A stretch of 64,000 nt of DNA from Stenotrophomonas sp. MMGLT7 (GCF_021168555.1 NZ_JAJOZS010000015.1:1-64000), one strand, 5' to 3'; positions 1 to 9,322 are shown, counted from the first letter of the stretch. The notes: generated by a model not told the origin, from the letters alone. A program made the numbers and translations.

Positions 1-2050
1 GCTGCCCGCGCGCGGCCTCGGCCAGCGCCTGCAGCAGTTGCTGGCCCTCGGCCAGCTGCGCCTGCGCCTGCTCGGCGCTGAGCTGCTGGCGGCCGGGCTC
101 GCTGCTCAGCAGCAGGCCCTGGCCGGCGCGCAGGCTGCCGCGCGCCTGCGTGGACAGTTCGGTGCCGTAGCCGCGCTCGCCCTCGCGCACGTTGTCCTGG
201 CCGCCTTTCAGGTGGCCCAGCGTCAGCGTGCTCTGCTGCTGGGTGGTCGACAGCTGCGCGCGGCCCTGGCCGGGGGTGTCGTCCAGCCGCAGTTGCTGGT
301 AGCCGCCGCTGCCGTCCTGGCTGTGCGCCAGCGCCTGGCTCTTGAACCCGGTGAACACCGCGGCATGCTCGTTGCCGTCGAACCACGAAGGCGCGTTGCC
401 GGTGGCCCCGGCACCACCGCCGCCGACCTGGTTGTGCGCCGCATCGGCCTGGCCGCGGCCGTTGTAGACGCTGCCCACCACCACCGGCCGGTCGATGTCG
501 CCCTCCAGGAACGCCACCAGCACTTCCTGGCCCTTGCGCGGCAGCATCACCCCGCCCCAGTTGTCGCCGGCCCACGGCGTGGCCACCCGCACCCAGGTCC
601 AGGCGCTGCCGCGACCCGGGGCGTTGTCCTCGCCGGCGGGATGCGCCTGCGCGCTGCTGGCGTCGGCGCCACGCTGCCAGGGGAACTGCACCTTGATGCG
701 GTTGTCGCGGTCGGCCAGCAGCGGCTCGCCGTCGCTGACCACCACCGCGCTCTGCGTGCCCTGCACGCTCGGCCGCGGGTGCAGGCGCAGGCCGTGGCCG
801 TCCTCGGTCTGCGGGCGGTAGGCCTGCGCCGCCGGCAGCGCTTCGAACACGTTCTCGTAGAAATCGGGCGCTTCGGCATCCAGCTGCGGCGCCTGCTGCC
901 AGCCGGCCAGCGTCGAGGGCAGCGGCGCGCCGGGACCGGCCACCGTGCCCAGCGCCTGCTCCAGCGCGTCGAATACCTCGGCGCCGAGGTTGTTGCGGGC
1001 GCGGTGCCACACCCGCAGGCAGGTGTAGCCATCGTCCCCAGCCTGTGGGTGCTGGGTCAGCACGAAGCGACCGCCTGCCGCCAGTTGCCGCCAGCTGCCT
1101 TCGCCCTGGATGGTATGCGTGCGCAGCTGCTGCGCCTCCAGCTGCTGGCGGGCATGGCGCTCGCCGGTGGCCGCGTCCGGCCAGGCATACGGGCCGGCGG
1201 TGTCCACGTCCTCGGCGGCGAGTTCGCCGGGGGCCTGCACCTGCGCTTCGACCGGGCGCCGGTCCAGGCTGCGGTAGTCCCAGCTGGCGCGTGCGACCCG
1301 GGCGGTGCGCCAGCGCCGCGCCACCGACCATTGCTGCACGCTGTCGGCCGCCTCGGTGGCATCGGCGCGGTGGAAGCGCACGCTCCCCAGCTCGGCGAAG
1401 GCCTGGCCGTGGTCGGCCAGCACCAGGGTGTGCTCGCCCAGTGCTTCGCCGCCGGCATCGCCGCGGTGCTCGAACCAGTAGCAGATGCCTTCCTCGGCCA
1501 GCAGCCGCTGCACGAACGCCAGGTCGCTCTCCTGGTACTGGGTGCACAGGCTGCGCTTGCGGTAGATGCTGCGGTCGGCAAGGTCCCAGCGCCATCGCGG
1601 CACCAGCGCGCCCTGGCCGGCGTAGTCGGAGAACACGCTCTCCACGATCTCCACCACGCTCATGTCCTGGAACACGTAGCTGTCCACGCGCTGGCCCAGC
1701 AGCGCCAGCCACGGTTCGATCACAAGACGATAGCGCGCCAATCCGCCATTGCTGCCCACCCGCTCGAACGCGGTGACGTGGCCGTGGAACGGCCGCAGCG
1801 CGGTGGCCGACTCGGCGGTGAGCAGTTCCAGCAACACCGGCTGGCCCAGCAACGCATCCAGGTCCAGCCCGGCGTCCACCGACAGCGCCGTCAGCTCCAG
1901 CCGGAAGCCTTCGCCGTCGATGGATTCCTGGCCCGAGAGCGTCTCGGCCACCAGCGCGGAGGGCCCCAGGGCGGTATGCAGGCGCAGCAGTCGGTCGTGC
2001 TGCCCGGGCACGGCCTGCAGACACGCCAACACGATGTCGACCGGATTCAT
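1..2050 (-). CDS. vgrG: Type VI secretion spike protein VgrG (TssI), 3' end outside the window
   Basis: VgrG trimers form the puncturing spike on the Hcp tube of the T6SS. The frame is open from an ATG at 2050 to the left edge (about 683 codons), so the C-terminus is missing. The start follows a clear AAGGAG sequence. The N-terminal part reads like the gp27/gp5-like VgrG core, with a segment ending in FVQRLLAEEGICYWFEH. The distal part, near positions 60-420, contains PSWFDGNEHAAVFTGFKSQ and QQLRLDDTPGQGRAQLSTTQ. These are typical of the DUF2345-containing VgrGs of xanthomonads. It is last in the minus-strand T6SS operon seen here. Any C-terminal effector extension or adaptor gene would lie beyond the edge. 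Confidence 0.95.
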   Translation of the reverse strand, partial: MNPVDIVLACLQAVPGQHDRLLRLHTALGPSALVAETLSGQESIDGEGFRLELTALSVDAGLDLDALLGQPVLLELLTAESATALRPFHGHVTAFERVGSNGGLARYRLVIEPWLALLGQRVDSYVFQDMSVVEIVESVFSDYAGQGALVPRWRWDLADRSIYRKRSLCTQYQESDLAFVQRLLAEEGICYWFEHRGDAGGEALGEHTLVLADHGQAFAELGSVRFHRADATEAADSVQQWSVARRWRTARVARASWDYRSLDRRPVEAQVQAPGELAAEDVDTAGPYAWPDAATGERHARQQLEAQQLRTHTIQGEGSWRQLAAGGRFVLTQHPQAGDDGYTCLRVWHRARNNLGAEVFDALEQALGTVAGPGAPLPSTLAGWQQAPQLDAEAPDFYENVFEALPAAQAYRPQTEDGHGLRLHPRPSVQGTQSAVVVSDGEPLLADRDNRIKVQFPWQRGADASSAQAHPAGEDNAPGRGSAWTWVRVATPWAGDNWGGVMLPRKGQEVLVAFLEGDIDRPVVVGSVYNGRGQADAAHNQVGGGGAGATGNAPSWFDGNEHAAVFTGFKSQALAHSQDGSGGYQQLRLDDTPGQGRAQLSTTQQQSTLTLGHLKGGQDNVREGERGYGTELSTQARGSLRAGQGLLLSSEPGRQQLSAEQAQAQLAEGQQLLQALAEAARGQ

Positions 2051-2116
2051 GTGTACTCCTTGGCTTCCAAGCCGTGGCGCCGCCCCCTGTCGGCGCCCGG
2101 TCGAATGCAGCCTGCG

Positions 2117-2473
2117 TCAGGCGGCCAGGGTGATGCGCTCGAGCTGCAGGAACGGAGCCTCCGTGCAGTGCAGCTTGTAGTCGCGCCCGGCCACGGCCAG
2201 GGTCACTTCGCGCACGTTGCTGACCAGCTGGTTGGCCTTGCCCGGGGCCGCGGCCTGCACCTGGATGCGCCACGGCACGCGCGACACCAGTGCGGCGAGG
2301 TTGCGGGCATCGCCGCGGGCATCGGCCGAAGCGGTGTCCAGCAGTTCCACCACGTGCTCGGGACGCAGGCGGCTCCAGGCACGCAGGTGTTCGACATCCG
2401 CTCCTGCACGCCCCAACGACAGGCTGTCGCAACGGGCAACGGCGTTGGCACGATCGAAACCATAGAAATCCAT
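2117..2473 (-). CDS. Small unknown protein between clpV and vgrG
   Basis: I do not recognise the 118-residue product. It starts MDFYGFDRANAVARCDS and ends LQLERITLAA. It has no signal peptide, membrane segment or zinc motif. It looks like a compact soluble alpha/beta protein with a basic middle. An excellent Shine-Dalgarno (AAGGAGG) lies 6 bases before the ATG. It sits 33 bp after clpV and 66 bp before vgrG in the same direction, so it is very probably co-transcribed with the T6SS genes. A structural accessory, chaperone or adaptor for the spike are all possible. No function can be assigned from sequence. Confidence 0.75.
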   Translation of the reverse strand: MDFYGFDRANAVARCDSLSLGRAGADVEHLRAWSRLRPEHVVELLDTASADARGDARNLAALVSRVPWRIQVQAAAPGKANQLVSNVREVTLAVAGRDYKLHCTEAPFLQLERITLAA

Positions 2474-2506
2474 GGGTATTTCCTCCTTGTCATTCAGTAC
2501 GGCGGG

Positions 2507-5254
2507 TCATGAAACCTTGTAGCGGAAAGCTCCGTTCTTGCCGGCGGTGACCTTGATCGCATCGATCTTGCCGCCTTCGGCCATCGTTGCCAACACCGTC
2601 TCGGCGATTTCCGGCAGCAGCGTCCCATTGAGGATGTGATCGACGTTGCGCGCGCCGGAGTCGACCTCGGTGCAGCGCGCCAGCACGGCCTCGAGCAGAG
2701 GCTGGTCCCACTGGAAGGCGGCCTTGTGGTTGGCACCGACGCGGTCGCGGATGCGGCCGAGCTTGAGCTCGATGATCGAGGCCAGCACGTCGTCGGAAAT
2801 CGGATAATACGGCACAACCTTCATGCGTCCCAGGAACGCCGGCTTGAAGCTGCGCATCAGCACCGGACGCAGCGCCTCGGCCAGGTCGTCGGGCTTGGGC
2901 AGATCCTCGGCGGGCTTGTTCAGGCACGCCTGCATGATCTGCGAGGAGCCGACGTTGGAGGTGAGGATGATGAGCGTGTTGCGGAAGTCGATCTCGCGGC
3001 CTTCGGCATCGTCCATCACGCCCTTGTCAAACACCTGGAAGAACATCTCCAGCACGTCCGGATGCGCCTTCTCCACCTCGTCCAGTAGCACCACGCTGTA
3101 GGGATTGCGCCGCACCGCCTCGGTCAGCACCCCGCCCTCGCCGTAACCGACGTAGCCGGGGGGAGAACCCTTGAGACCGGAGACGCTGTGCGCCTCCTGG
3201 TACTCGCTCATGTTGATGGTGACCAGCTTGCGCTCGCCGCCGTAGAGGATGTCGGCCAGCGCCAGCGCGGTCTCGGTCTTGCCCACGCCGGACGGGCCGA
3301 CGAACATGAACACGCCGCGCGGCTTGTTCGGGTCCTCGAGCTTGGCGGTGGCGGTGCGCACGCGCTGGGCGATGGCCTCCAGTGCGTGGTCCTGGCCGAT
3401 CACGCGCTCGGCCAGCAGGTTGCGCAGGTTGCGGATGGTGCGGATCTCGTCCTTGACCATGCGCCCGAGCGGGATGCCGGTCCAGGCCGAGACGATTTCG
3501 GCGACCACGCCGCCATCGACCTGCAGCGGCACCATCGGCGTCTCGCCCTGCAGCTGGCGCAGCTCGCCCTGCAGCGCCTGCAGGCGCTCGTGGTCGGGCG
3601 AGAGCGGCGCGGCCGCGGCCTTGTCCTTCTTCCTGCCGCCCTTGGATGCGGGCTTGGCCTGTGCCGCAGCTTCTTCGGCCGCGGCCGGCGCCGGGAGCGC
3701 TTGTTCCAGCTGCGCGCGCAGGGCGACGATCTCGTCGGCCAGCGCGCGCTCGCGCTCCAGCCGCGCCTGGTTGTCGGCCAGTACCCGGGTCGCCTCCTGC
3801 TGCGCCTGGCGCAGCTCGGCCAGGCGCTCGGCGTGCTGGCCGGCGCCGCCGGCCGCTTCCTTCTCCAGCGCGCCGATCTCCGCCTGCAGGCGCTCCAGGT
3901 AGCGCTGCGTGTCCTCGATGATCGCCGGCGTCGCGCTGCGGCCGAGCGCCACCTTGGCGCAGGCGGTGTCGAGCACGCTGACCGCCTTGTCCGGCAGCTG
4001 GCGGCCGCTGATGTAGCGATGCGACAGGCGCACCGCCTCGGTCACCGCCTCGTCGAGCACGCGGATGCCGAAGTGCTGCTCCATCAGCGGCACCATGCCG
4101 CGCAGCATCGCCGCGGCCAGCGGCTCGCTCGGCTCCTCCACCTTGACCACCTGGAAGCGCCGCGCCAGCGCGGCGTCCTTCTCGAAGTACTTCTTGTACT
4201 CGCTCCAGGTGGTGGCAGCGATGGTGCGCAGTTCGCCGCGCGCCAGCGCCGGCTTGAGCAGGTTGGCCGCGTCGTTCTGCCCGGCGGTGCCGCCGGCGCC
4301 GATCATCGTGTGCGCCTCGTCGATGAACAGGATGATCGGATGCGGGCTCTTCTTGACCTCGTCGATCACGCCCTTGAGGCGGTTCTCGAACTCGCCCTTG
4401 ACGCTGGCGCCGGCCTGCAGCAGCCCCAGGTCGAGCACGTGCAGCTCCACGCCCTGCAGCACCTGCGGCACGTCGCCGGCGGCGATGCGGCGCGCCAGGC
4501 CCTCGACCACGGCGGTCTTGCCCACGCCCGCCTCGCCGGTGAGGATCGGGTTGTTCTGGCGACGCCGCATGAGAATGTCGATGACCTGGCGGATCTCGCC
4601 GTCGCGGCCGATCACCGGGTCGATCTGGCCATCGCGGGCGCGCTGGGTGAGGTTGGTGGTGAACTGGTCCAGCGCCGGCGTCTTCGACAGCCCGCCCTGG
4701 GCCGGCGCCTCCTGCGGCGCCTCGCCGGTGGGTTGCTCGCCACCGCCGTCGGCATCGGCGAAGCGCAGGCTCTGCGCCGCTTCCTGCGAACCCTCGGTGA
4801 GCTTGGCGAAGTCGTGCTTGAGCTCGTCGAGCTTGAGCTTCACGAACAGCTTGGAACCGCGATAGGCCAGCTGCGACAGGTCCGGGTCGGTCAGCAGCGC
4901 CAGTAGCAGGTGGCCGCTGCGGATGCGCGTGGTCTGCGAGTCGAGCGAGGCGATCAGCCAGGCATGCTCGAACAGCCGCGGCAGGTGCTGCGAGAACACC
5001 GGGGTTCGGCTGTTGCCGGTCTTGAAGCGCTCCACCTCGTTGCCCAGGTCGCGTTCGAGCGACTCGGGCGAGACGCCGCTGCGCTTGAGGATGAACACGA
5101 AATCGCTGTCCGGCTGCTCCAGCAGCGCCAGGAACAGGTGTTCCAGGTCCACTTCGTAGTTGCCGCGCGCCATGCACAGGTTGGCGGCGCGCTCGGCGGC
5201 CTGCCGGCAGGTGTCGTCGAGCTTGCTGATCAGGGTCTTCAAGTTGATGCTCAT
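2507..5254 (-). CDS. clpV: T6SS AAA+ ATPase ClpV (TssH)
   Basis: ClpV disassembles contracted TssB/TssC sheaths so that subunits can be reused. The 915-residue protein has the family's normal architecture. A Clp-N repeat domain spans roughly residues 1-150. The first AAA+ module has a Walker A motif GEAGVGKT near 240-247 and LFIDEAHTMIGAGG as Walker B. A middle coiled-coil region follows, rich in Ala, Glu and Arg. The second AAA+ module has Walker A GPSGVGKTETALALAD. A lysine/alanine-rich insertion (AQAKPASKGGRKKDKAAAA) lies in the middle region. The N-terminus (MSINLKTLISKLDDTCRQAA) matches ClpV rather than ClpB. The gene lies 70 bp downstream of tssG and 33 bp upstream of the small unknown gene. 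Confidence 0.97.
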   Translation of the reverse strand: MSINLKTLISKLDDTCRQAAERAANLCMARGNYEVDLEHLFLALLEQPDSDFVFILKRSGVSPESLERDLGNEVERFKTGNSRTPVFSQHLPRLFEHAWLIASLDSQTTRIRSGHLLLALLTDPDLSQLAYRGSKLFVKLKLDELKHDFAKLTEGSQEAAQSLRFADADGGGEQPTGEAPQEAPAQGGLSKTPALDQFTTNLTQRARDGQIDPVIGRDGEIRQVIDILMRRRQNNPILTGEAGVGKTAVVEGLARRIAAGDVPQVLQGVELHVLDLGLLQAGASVKGEFENRLKGVIDEVKKSPHPIILFIDEAHTMIGAGGTAGQNDAANLLKPALARGELRTIAATTWSEYKKYFEKDAALARRFQVVKVEEPSEPLAAAMLRGMVPLMEQHFGIRVLDEAVTEAVRLSHRYISGRQLPDKAVSVLDTACAKVALGRSATPAIIEDTQRYLERLQAEIGALEKEAAGGAGQHAERLAELRQAQQEATRVLADNQARLERERALADEIVALRAQLEQALPAPAAAEEAAAQAKPASKGGRKKDKAAAAPLSPDHERLQALQGELRQLQGETPMVPLQVDGGVVAEIVSAWTGIPLGRMVKDEIRTIRNLRNLLAERVIGQDHALEAIAQRVRTATAKLEDPNKPRGVFMFVGPSGVGKTETALALADILYGGERKLVTINMSEYQEAHSVSGLKGSPPGYVGYGEGGVLTEAVRRNPYSVVLLDEVEKAHPDVLEMFFQVFDKGVMDDAEGREIDFRNTLIILTSNVGSSQIMQACLNKPAEDLPKPDDLAEALRPVLMRSFKPAFLGRMKVVPYYPISDDVLASIIELKLGRIRDRVGANHKAAFQWDQPLLEAVLARCTEVDSGARNVDHILNGTLLPEIAETVLATMAEGGKIDAIKVTAGKNGAFRYKVS

Positions 5255-5324
5255 GCGAAGTGCCGTGCTCCTTGCTTGGTCTGCGGCGGCGCCCCGGCAG
5301 GATGGCGCGCACCGATGGTTCGGT

Positions 5325-6416
5325 TCAGTGGATCGTGCGGATCTGGTAGGTGGTGTCGGAACGCGGTTCGTGCTGCGGGCGCGAGCACAGGTAGCTGTCC
5401 CAGCCCAGGCGCGGGCCCGCGTCGCCGGCCATGCGCATGCCGCGGATGTCGGCGGGCTTCAGCAGCAGCCGCACCTCGTACTCGAGCCCGGCGCCGGTCA
5501 GCAGCGCCAGCCATTTCGCCAGTGCCTGCGCGCCGTCCGAGCCGGGAAGGAAGTCGTCGAACGCCTGCCGCGCCAGCGGCCCGATGCGCAGGCGCAGGCG
5601 CAGGTCGCGCTGCCAGATGCGCTCTCCCGACAACGCGCTCTTGCCGAGCTGCGCATTGGTCATTCCCAGCCGCGTCCGCTGCGCCGCCGGCACCTTGTAC
5701 CAGGCACCGACGAACTGCTCGACGTCGACGCGCGCGCGGAAGTAGTCCGACAGCACCCGGCGCAGCACGGCAGCCGACACCGGCCGCTGCCGGATCGCCC
5801 CGGCGTAGTAGGCGACCGCCTGGTCGAACACGTTGCCGCTGCCGTCGACCAGGGCATCGTGCAGGGTGCGCGAGCCCAGCCCGGCCAGCGACATCACCAG
5901 CGGCATGAAGCGCTCGCGCCGGTCCAGCTCGTACTGCAGCGCCAGCCGGTGCTTCTTCCAGGCGGCATAGTGCAAGGCCACCGCGCGCGTGGAGAAGATG
6001 TCCAGGAATGCGCGCGCCGCGCGGTCGCGGCCATACAGCTCGCGCTCGGCGAGCGTCTCGGTGTAGTGCAGCGGCAGCGCGCCGGCGATGCCGAGCAGCC
6101 CCATGAAGTGCGCGGTCAGCTGCACCTCGCCCAGGCTTTCGGTCTCGACCGCATGCGTTACCGCGGCCTCGCCGTGCAGGCGCTCGCCATCGTGCGAGAA
6201 CACCGCGCTTTGCGCATCGAGCTCGGTGGCGGGGAAGGCCAACGACAGCGAATTGCGGAAACGCACCGACAAGGCGATGGCATCCGACTGGCGCCCGCCC
6301 TGCTGCCGCAACAGCCGCTCGAGGATCCGCATCGCCTGGAAGAACTGGAAGCGATGCGGCTGCTCGAACAGCTGCTGGGCTACGCCAGGATCGATTCGCC
6401 GCTTCGTGGCGGACAT
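5325..6416 (-). CDS. tssG: T6SS baseplate protein TssG
   Basis: TssG (VasB/ImpH, DUF1305) is a wedge component of the T6SS baseplate and acts with TssE, TssF and TssK. The 363-residue product starts MSATKRRIDPGVAQQLFEQP and contains the family's early HRFQFFQAMRILERLL segment. The central region FMGLLGIAGALPLHYTETL is also typical. The start codon lies inside the end of tssF (37-bp overlap), which suggests translational coupling. The length is close to the family norm and nothing is disrupted. Confidence 0.95.
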   Translation of the reverse strand: MSATKRRIDPGVAQQLFEQPHRFQFFQAMRILERLLRQQGGRQSDAIALSVRFRNSLSLAFPATELDAQSAVFSHDGERLHGEAAVTHAVETESLGEVQLTAHFMGLLGIAGALPLHYTETLAERELYGRDRAARAFLDIFSTRAVALHYAAWKKHRLALQYELDRRERFMPLVMSLAGLGSRTLHDALVDGSGNVFDQAVAYYAGAIRQRPVSAAVLRRVLSDYFRARVDVEQFVGAWYKVPAAQRTRLGMTNAQLGKSALSGERIWQRDLRLRLRIGPLARQAFDDFLPGSDGAQALAKWLALLTGAGLEYEVRLLLKPADIRGMRMAGDAGPRLGWDSYLCSRPQHEPRSDTTYQIRTIH

Positions 6417-8212
6417 CTGACGATCTCCTTACCCGTCTGGCTGGAGAGCAGCACCAGCTGGGTGAAACTGTTGGCATGCACGTACAGGCCGAAAAACCTG
6501 TCCATGACATGGGCGAAGGCCGCCACGCCGGTGCCGACGAAATGGCTTTCGGCGACGGTCATGCGGATCTCCAGGCCGCGCGCCAGCGAACCGAAGCGCT
6601 CGCCGGACAGCCATGTCGTGACCGCTTCCGATTCCAGCCCGACGATGCCCTCGATCTGCCGCGAGGTCACGCCGCTGTCGCCCAGCTCGTACAGGCGCAG
6701 CATTTCCTTCAGCGTCTGCAGGCCGTTGTGCGCGAGCGAGAGCTGGTTGAGCGCCAGGTGCGATATCAGCCGCCATTGCGAGCCGCGTCCCTGGCGGAAG
6801 CGGACCGAGCGGCTCGGCTTGCGCAACAGGCCGATGGCGCGCGCCGGCGAGCCGCCTTCGATCGTCAGGTCTCCGCCGGCGACGCCATAGGCCAGCCGGG
6901 ACGGCAGGTCGCGGTTGCTGCAGGTCAGCTTGACGCTGACCACGTCGGTCTTGGGCTGCGTCGGCTGGAACTCCAGGTCGACGAACGTCATTTCCATCTC
7001 GTGCCCGGGACTGTGGCGGGCGACGTCCTCGTCGCGATGCGCGATCCAGTACTGCCCGGCACGTTCCGGCTCCTCGCCGTGCCGCAGCGAATAGAACGGG
7101 CGGAACTCCTGTATCGACTCGCCCTGCGGCGACTGCCGGATGCGGTGCACCGAGTCGATGGAATGTATCTCGTAGGCGAAGGCCCGGCGCGCATCGGCGA
7201 CGATGGGATAGGCCGTCTGCCGGTGGGTGACGCGGATCGGTTCGCCCTGCTGCGGGAACAGGTTGACCACCGGCGTGCAGCCCAGACGGATGTTGTCGCG
7301 GCCCAGCTCCTCCAGCACGCGGCTGTTGCCGCGGTCGGCGGGCGCCGCGCGCAGTACCAGGTGCAAGGTGAAGCGGCGCGCCGCACCGGCGATCAGCGGC
7401 GCGAGCGCGAGATCGAAGAAGCCGAACTTCTCCGGATAGGCGAAGAATTCGGTGAGCAGCAGGTAGGCCGGATGGGAGCGCGGCGGGAAATCGATCAGCG
7501 TCTCGTCTTCGGCGAACCCGACCGGGCTGAGCGGAACCGCATCCAGGCGGCGCCAGCGGCCGCTGCCATCGGCCTCGACGTAGGCCGCCTTGACCTCGAG
7601 CGAGAGCGCATCGCGCATGGCCGCGCAGAACGAGGGCTCGCCATCGACGAAGAAGCGCAGCGACTGCCCGAGCTGTTCCAGCGAGAGCTGGTCCGACAGC
7701 AGTTCGAACTCCAGCGAGATCTGCGCCCCGCAGCCGGGAGGCAGGACCACGGCCAGCGGCGTCTCGGCCACGGCCCGGTACCTGGCGGCACGGGTCACCA
7801 GCGGCGTCAGCACCACGTCGTAGGCGGTGCGGAAGCGGCAGTTGACGCCCTGCACCGGCCGCGACTGCAGCGAGGTCCCGCGGGCGATGCGTACCGGCCC
7901 GCTCAGCTTCGCCGCCGCCGGACCCATATCGAAATGCGCGATCGAGCACGAGGGGAACGGCCGCAGGTAGTGCGGGTACAGGACGTCGAGCAGGGCATCG
8001 GTGAATTCGGGGTAGTCGTCCTCGACACGCTTGGAGATGCGCGCGCCCAGCAGCGCGAACGCCTCGATCAGGCGCTCGACGTGCGGGTCCTGGCTGCCGT
8101 CGGCCGACAGCTGCAGGCGCCCGGCGATCTTCGGGTAGCGCTCGGCGAACTCGCGCCCGTAGCGGCGCAGGTAGGCCAGTTCGCGTTCGTAGTAGGGAAG
8201 CAGGTCCTGCAT
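6380..8212 (-). CDS. tssF: T6SS baseplate protein TssF
   Basis: TssF (VasA/ImpG, DUF879) forms the TssF2G wedge core of the baseplate. The 610-residue product begins MQDLLPYYERELAYLRRYGR, followed by EFAERYPKIAGRLQL and SKRVEDDYPEFTDALLDVLYP. All are hallmark stretches of this family. The ATG lies only 1 base beyond the tssE stop codon, and the 3' end overlaps tssG. The three baseplate genes tssE-tssF-tssG are therefore tightly packed. Length and sequence look intact. Confidence 0.97.
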   Translation of the reverse strand: MQDLLPYYERELAYLRRYGREFAERYPKIAGRLQLSADGSQDPHVERLIEAFALLGARISKRVEDDYPEFTDALLDVLYPHYLRPFPSCSIAHFDMGPAAAKLSGPVRIARGTSLQSRPVQGVNCRFRTAYDVVLTPLVTRAARYRAVAETPLAVVLPPGCGAQISLEFELLSDQLSLEQLGQSLRFFVDGEPSFCAAMRDALSLEVKAAYVEADGSGRWRRLDAVPLSPVGFAEDETLIDFPPRSHPAYLLLTEFFAYPEKFGFFDLALAPLIAGAARRFTLHLVLRAAPADRGNSRVLEELGRDNIRLGCTPVVNLFPQQGEPIRVTHRQTAYPIVADARRAFAYEIHSIDSVHRIRQSPQGESIQEFRPFYSLRHGEEPERAGQYWIAHRDEDVARHSPGHEMEMTFVDLEFQPTQPKTDVVSVKLTCSNRDLPSRLAYGVAGGDLTIEGGSPARAIGLLRKPSRSVRFRQGRGSQWRLISHLALNQLSLAHNGLQTLKEMLRLYELGDSGVTSRQIEGIVGLESEAVTTWLSGERFGSLARGLEIRMTVAESHFVGTGVAAFAHVMDRFFGLYVHANSFTQLVLLSSQTGKEIVRCPPRSGESILA

Positions 8213-8213
8213 T

Positions 8214-8699
8214 TCAGGCCGCGACCTGCCTGCGCAGGCGGCTCACCTGGTACTGCAGCGTCGAGGGCTGCAACAGCGCGTCGAAACTGACCGGCTCGCG
8301 CGCCTCTTCGACGTTGAGCACGGCATGGATGCAGAAATGCAGTCCGCCGCCGGGCTGCTGGCCATTCTCGAGCATCACCTGCACGTTGCGCAGGCGCTTC
8401 TCGTGGCGGCCGATGGCGCGCTCGAGCGACTGGCAGATCCTGGCCCGGTCGTAGCCGTTGGCCAGGCTCAGCGCGGAGAAATCGTCCAGACCGTACGTCA
8501 TCAGCGATTGCCGGCACTCGGGAAATCCTTCGAGCGCGACCTCGTCGAACGCCGATCGGGTATTGAGCAACCCTTCCAGGTCCCGCGCAACCGACTCCTT
8601 GAACTGCTCCAGCGACACCGCATTGGCCAACCCGGTCACCATGGACTTGGGTGCGTCGTCGAACAGCTTTTCCAACAGACTTGGCTCGAGTCCCTTCAT
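8214..8699 (-). CDS. tssE: T6SS baseplate protein TssE (gp25-like)
   Basis: TssE is the gp25-like baseplate subunit that initiates sheath polymerisation. The chosen ATG at 8699 gives 161 residues beginning MKGLEPSLLEKLFDDAPKSM and has an AGGG element 8 bases upstream. A longer version from a TTG at 8729 has no ribosome-binding site. The EYQ-like segment FPECRQSLMTYGLDDFSAL and the C-terminal FDALLQPSTLQYQVSRLRRQ fit the gp25/GPW family. It follows hcp after a 125-bp gap holding a strong hairpin and directly abuts tssF. Confidence 0.92.
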   Translation of the reverse strand: MKGLEPSLLEKLFDDAPKSMVTGLANAVSLEQFKESVARDLEGLLNTRSAFDEVALEGFPECRQSLMTYGLDDFSALSLANGYDRARICQSLERAIGRHEKRLRNVQVMLENGQQPGGGLHFCIHAVLNVEEAREPVSFDALLQPSTLQYQVSRLRRQVAA

Positions 8700-8788
8700 C
8701 GCGATCCCTATGGGCGATTGGCTGCGCAAGAAAACAAGGAGGCGCGCGGCATGGTCCCCTTCCGTGGGTCCATCTCACTGCTGCCGGA

Positions 8789-8814
8789 TGCGATGGCGCC
8801 GAAGCGCCATCGCA
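8789..8814 (-). promoter_or_regulatory. UUCG-capped hairpin after hcp
   Basis: Eleven perfectly paired bases (TGCGATGGCGC / GCGCCATCGCA) are closed by a TTCG tetraloop on the minus strand. The structure starts about 10 bases after the hcp stop codon. There is no T-tract behind it, so it is not a standard intrinsic terminator. Inference: it may stabilise the hcp mRNA 3' end or partly attenuate transcription into tssE, which would let the tube protein be made in excess of the baseplate. Confidence 0.6.
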
Positions 8815-8824
8815 AGGGTCCACC

Positions 8825-9322
8825 TCAGACGGTGTAGTTCGGGATGTTCTTGGTAGCGCTCCACTGCGCCACCGCCTTGCCCCCGATGCCACCTTCCGGC
8901 TTCTGCTGGTTGTAGGTCCACTTGATTGCGCCGAAGCTCAACTGGACCACTTCCTGCGGCATGCCGTCTTCGTCGACGGTGGTGGTAACGCGATGGACGA
9001 GCACGTTCAGCAGCTCGACCTGGTAGTAGCTGATCGCGTTGCCGTCCTTGTCGGCGCGCATGAACTCGATACGCGCCTTCGGGAACGTGGTTCCGTTGGC
9101 ACATGCCTGGCTCAATGCGGTGCTGGCCAGGTCGATCGACTTGACCACCTCGATCGGCGACAGGTTGACGCGTGCCGCCGTCTGACCGCCGGTCGTGGAG
9201 GCCGTGGCCGAACGCGGCTGCAGCACATCCTGGGTGAACGACTTGATCTCGATCCAATCCTTGTGCTTGTCGTCGTGCGACTCGCCCTTGATGGTGTCGA
9301 TGGTGAGGAAAGCGTGTTGCAT
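8825..9322 (-). CDS. hcp: T6SS tube protein Hcp (TssD)
   Basis: Hcp hexamers stack into the inner tube of the T6SS and are secreted with VgrG. The 165-residue product begins MQHAFLTIDTIKGESHDDKH, where the ATG at 9322 is preceded by AGGAG at 7 bases. An upstream in-frame extension to 9379 is rejected because it lacks a good ribosome-binding site. The family's early KGES motif, WIEIKSFTQDV, and C-terminal VVQLSFGAIKWTYNQQ are present. A 142-bp gap separates it from tssC, and a strong hairpin follows it. The gene may therefore have its own expression level within the operon. Confidence 0.97.
   Translation of the reverse strand: MQHAFLTIDTIKGESHDDKHKDWIEIKSFTQDVLQPRSATASTTGGQTAARVNLSPIEVVKSIDLASTALSQACANGTTFPKARIEFMRADKDGNAISYYQVELLNVLVHRVTTTVDEDGMPQEVVQLSFGAIKWTYNQQKPEGGIGGKAVAQWSATKNIPNYTV

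Noticed and set aside
38-2512. Long open frame of 824 codons on the plus strand
   Set aside because: It is antisense to vgrG and the small T6SS gene. Its product is dominated by Ala, Arg, Leu, Gln and His with no family features, as expected for a shadow frame in GC-rich DNA.
2636-3088. Possible extra gene antisense to the clpV end
   Set aside because: The frame overlaps conserved clpV sequence and shows no independent coding signs.
3188-4906. 572-codon plus-strand open frame
   Set aside because: It is antisense to clpV and has no motif or ribosome site.
8700-8729. TTG start for tssE adding ten residues
   Set aside because: There is no ribosome-binding site before it, while ATG 8699 has AGGG at a good distance.
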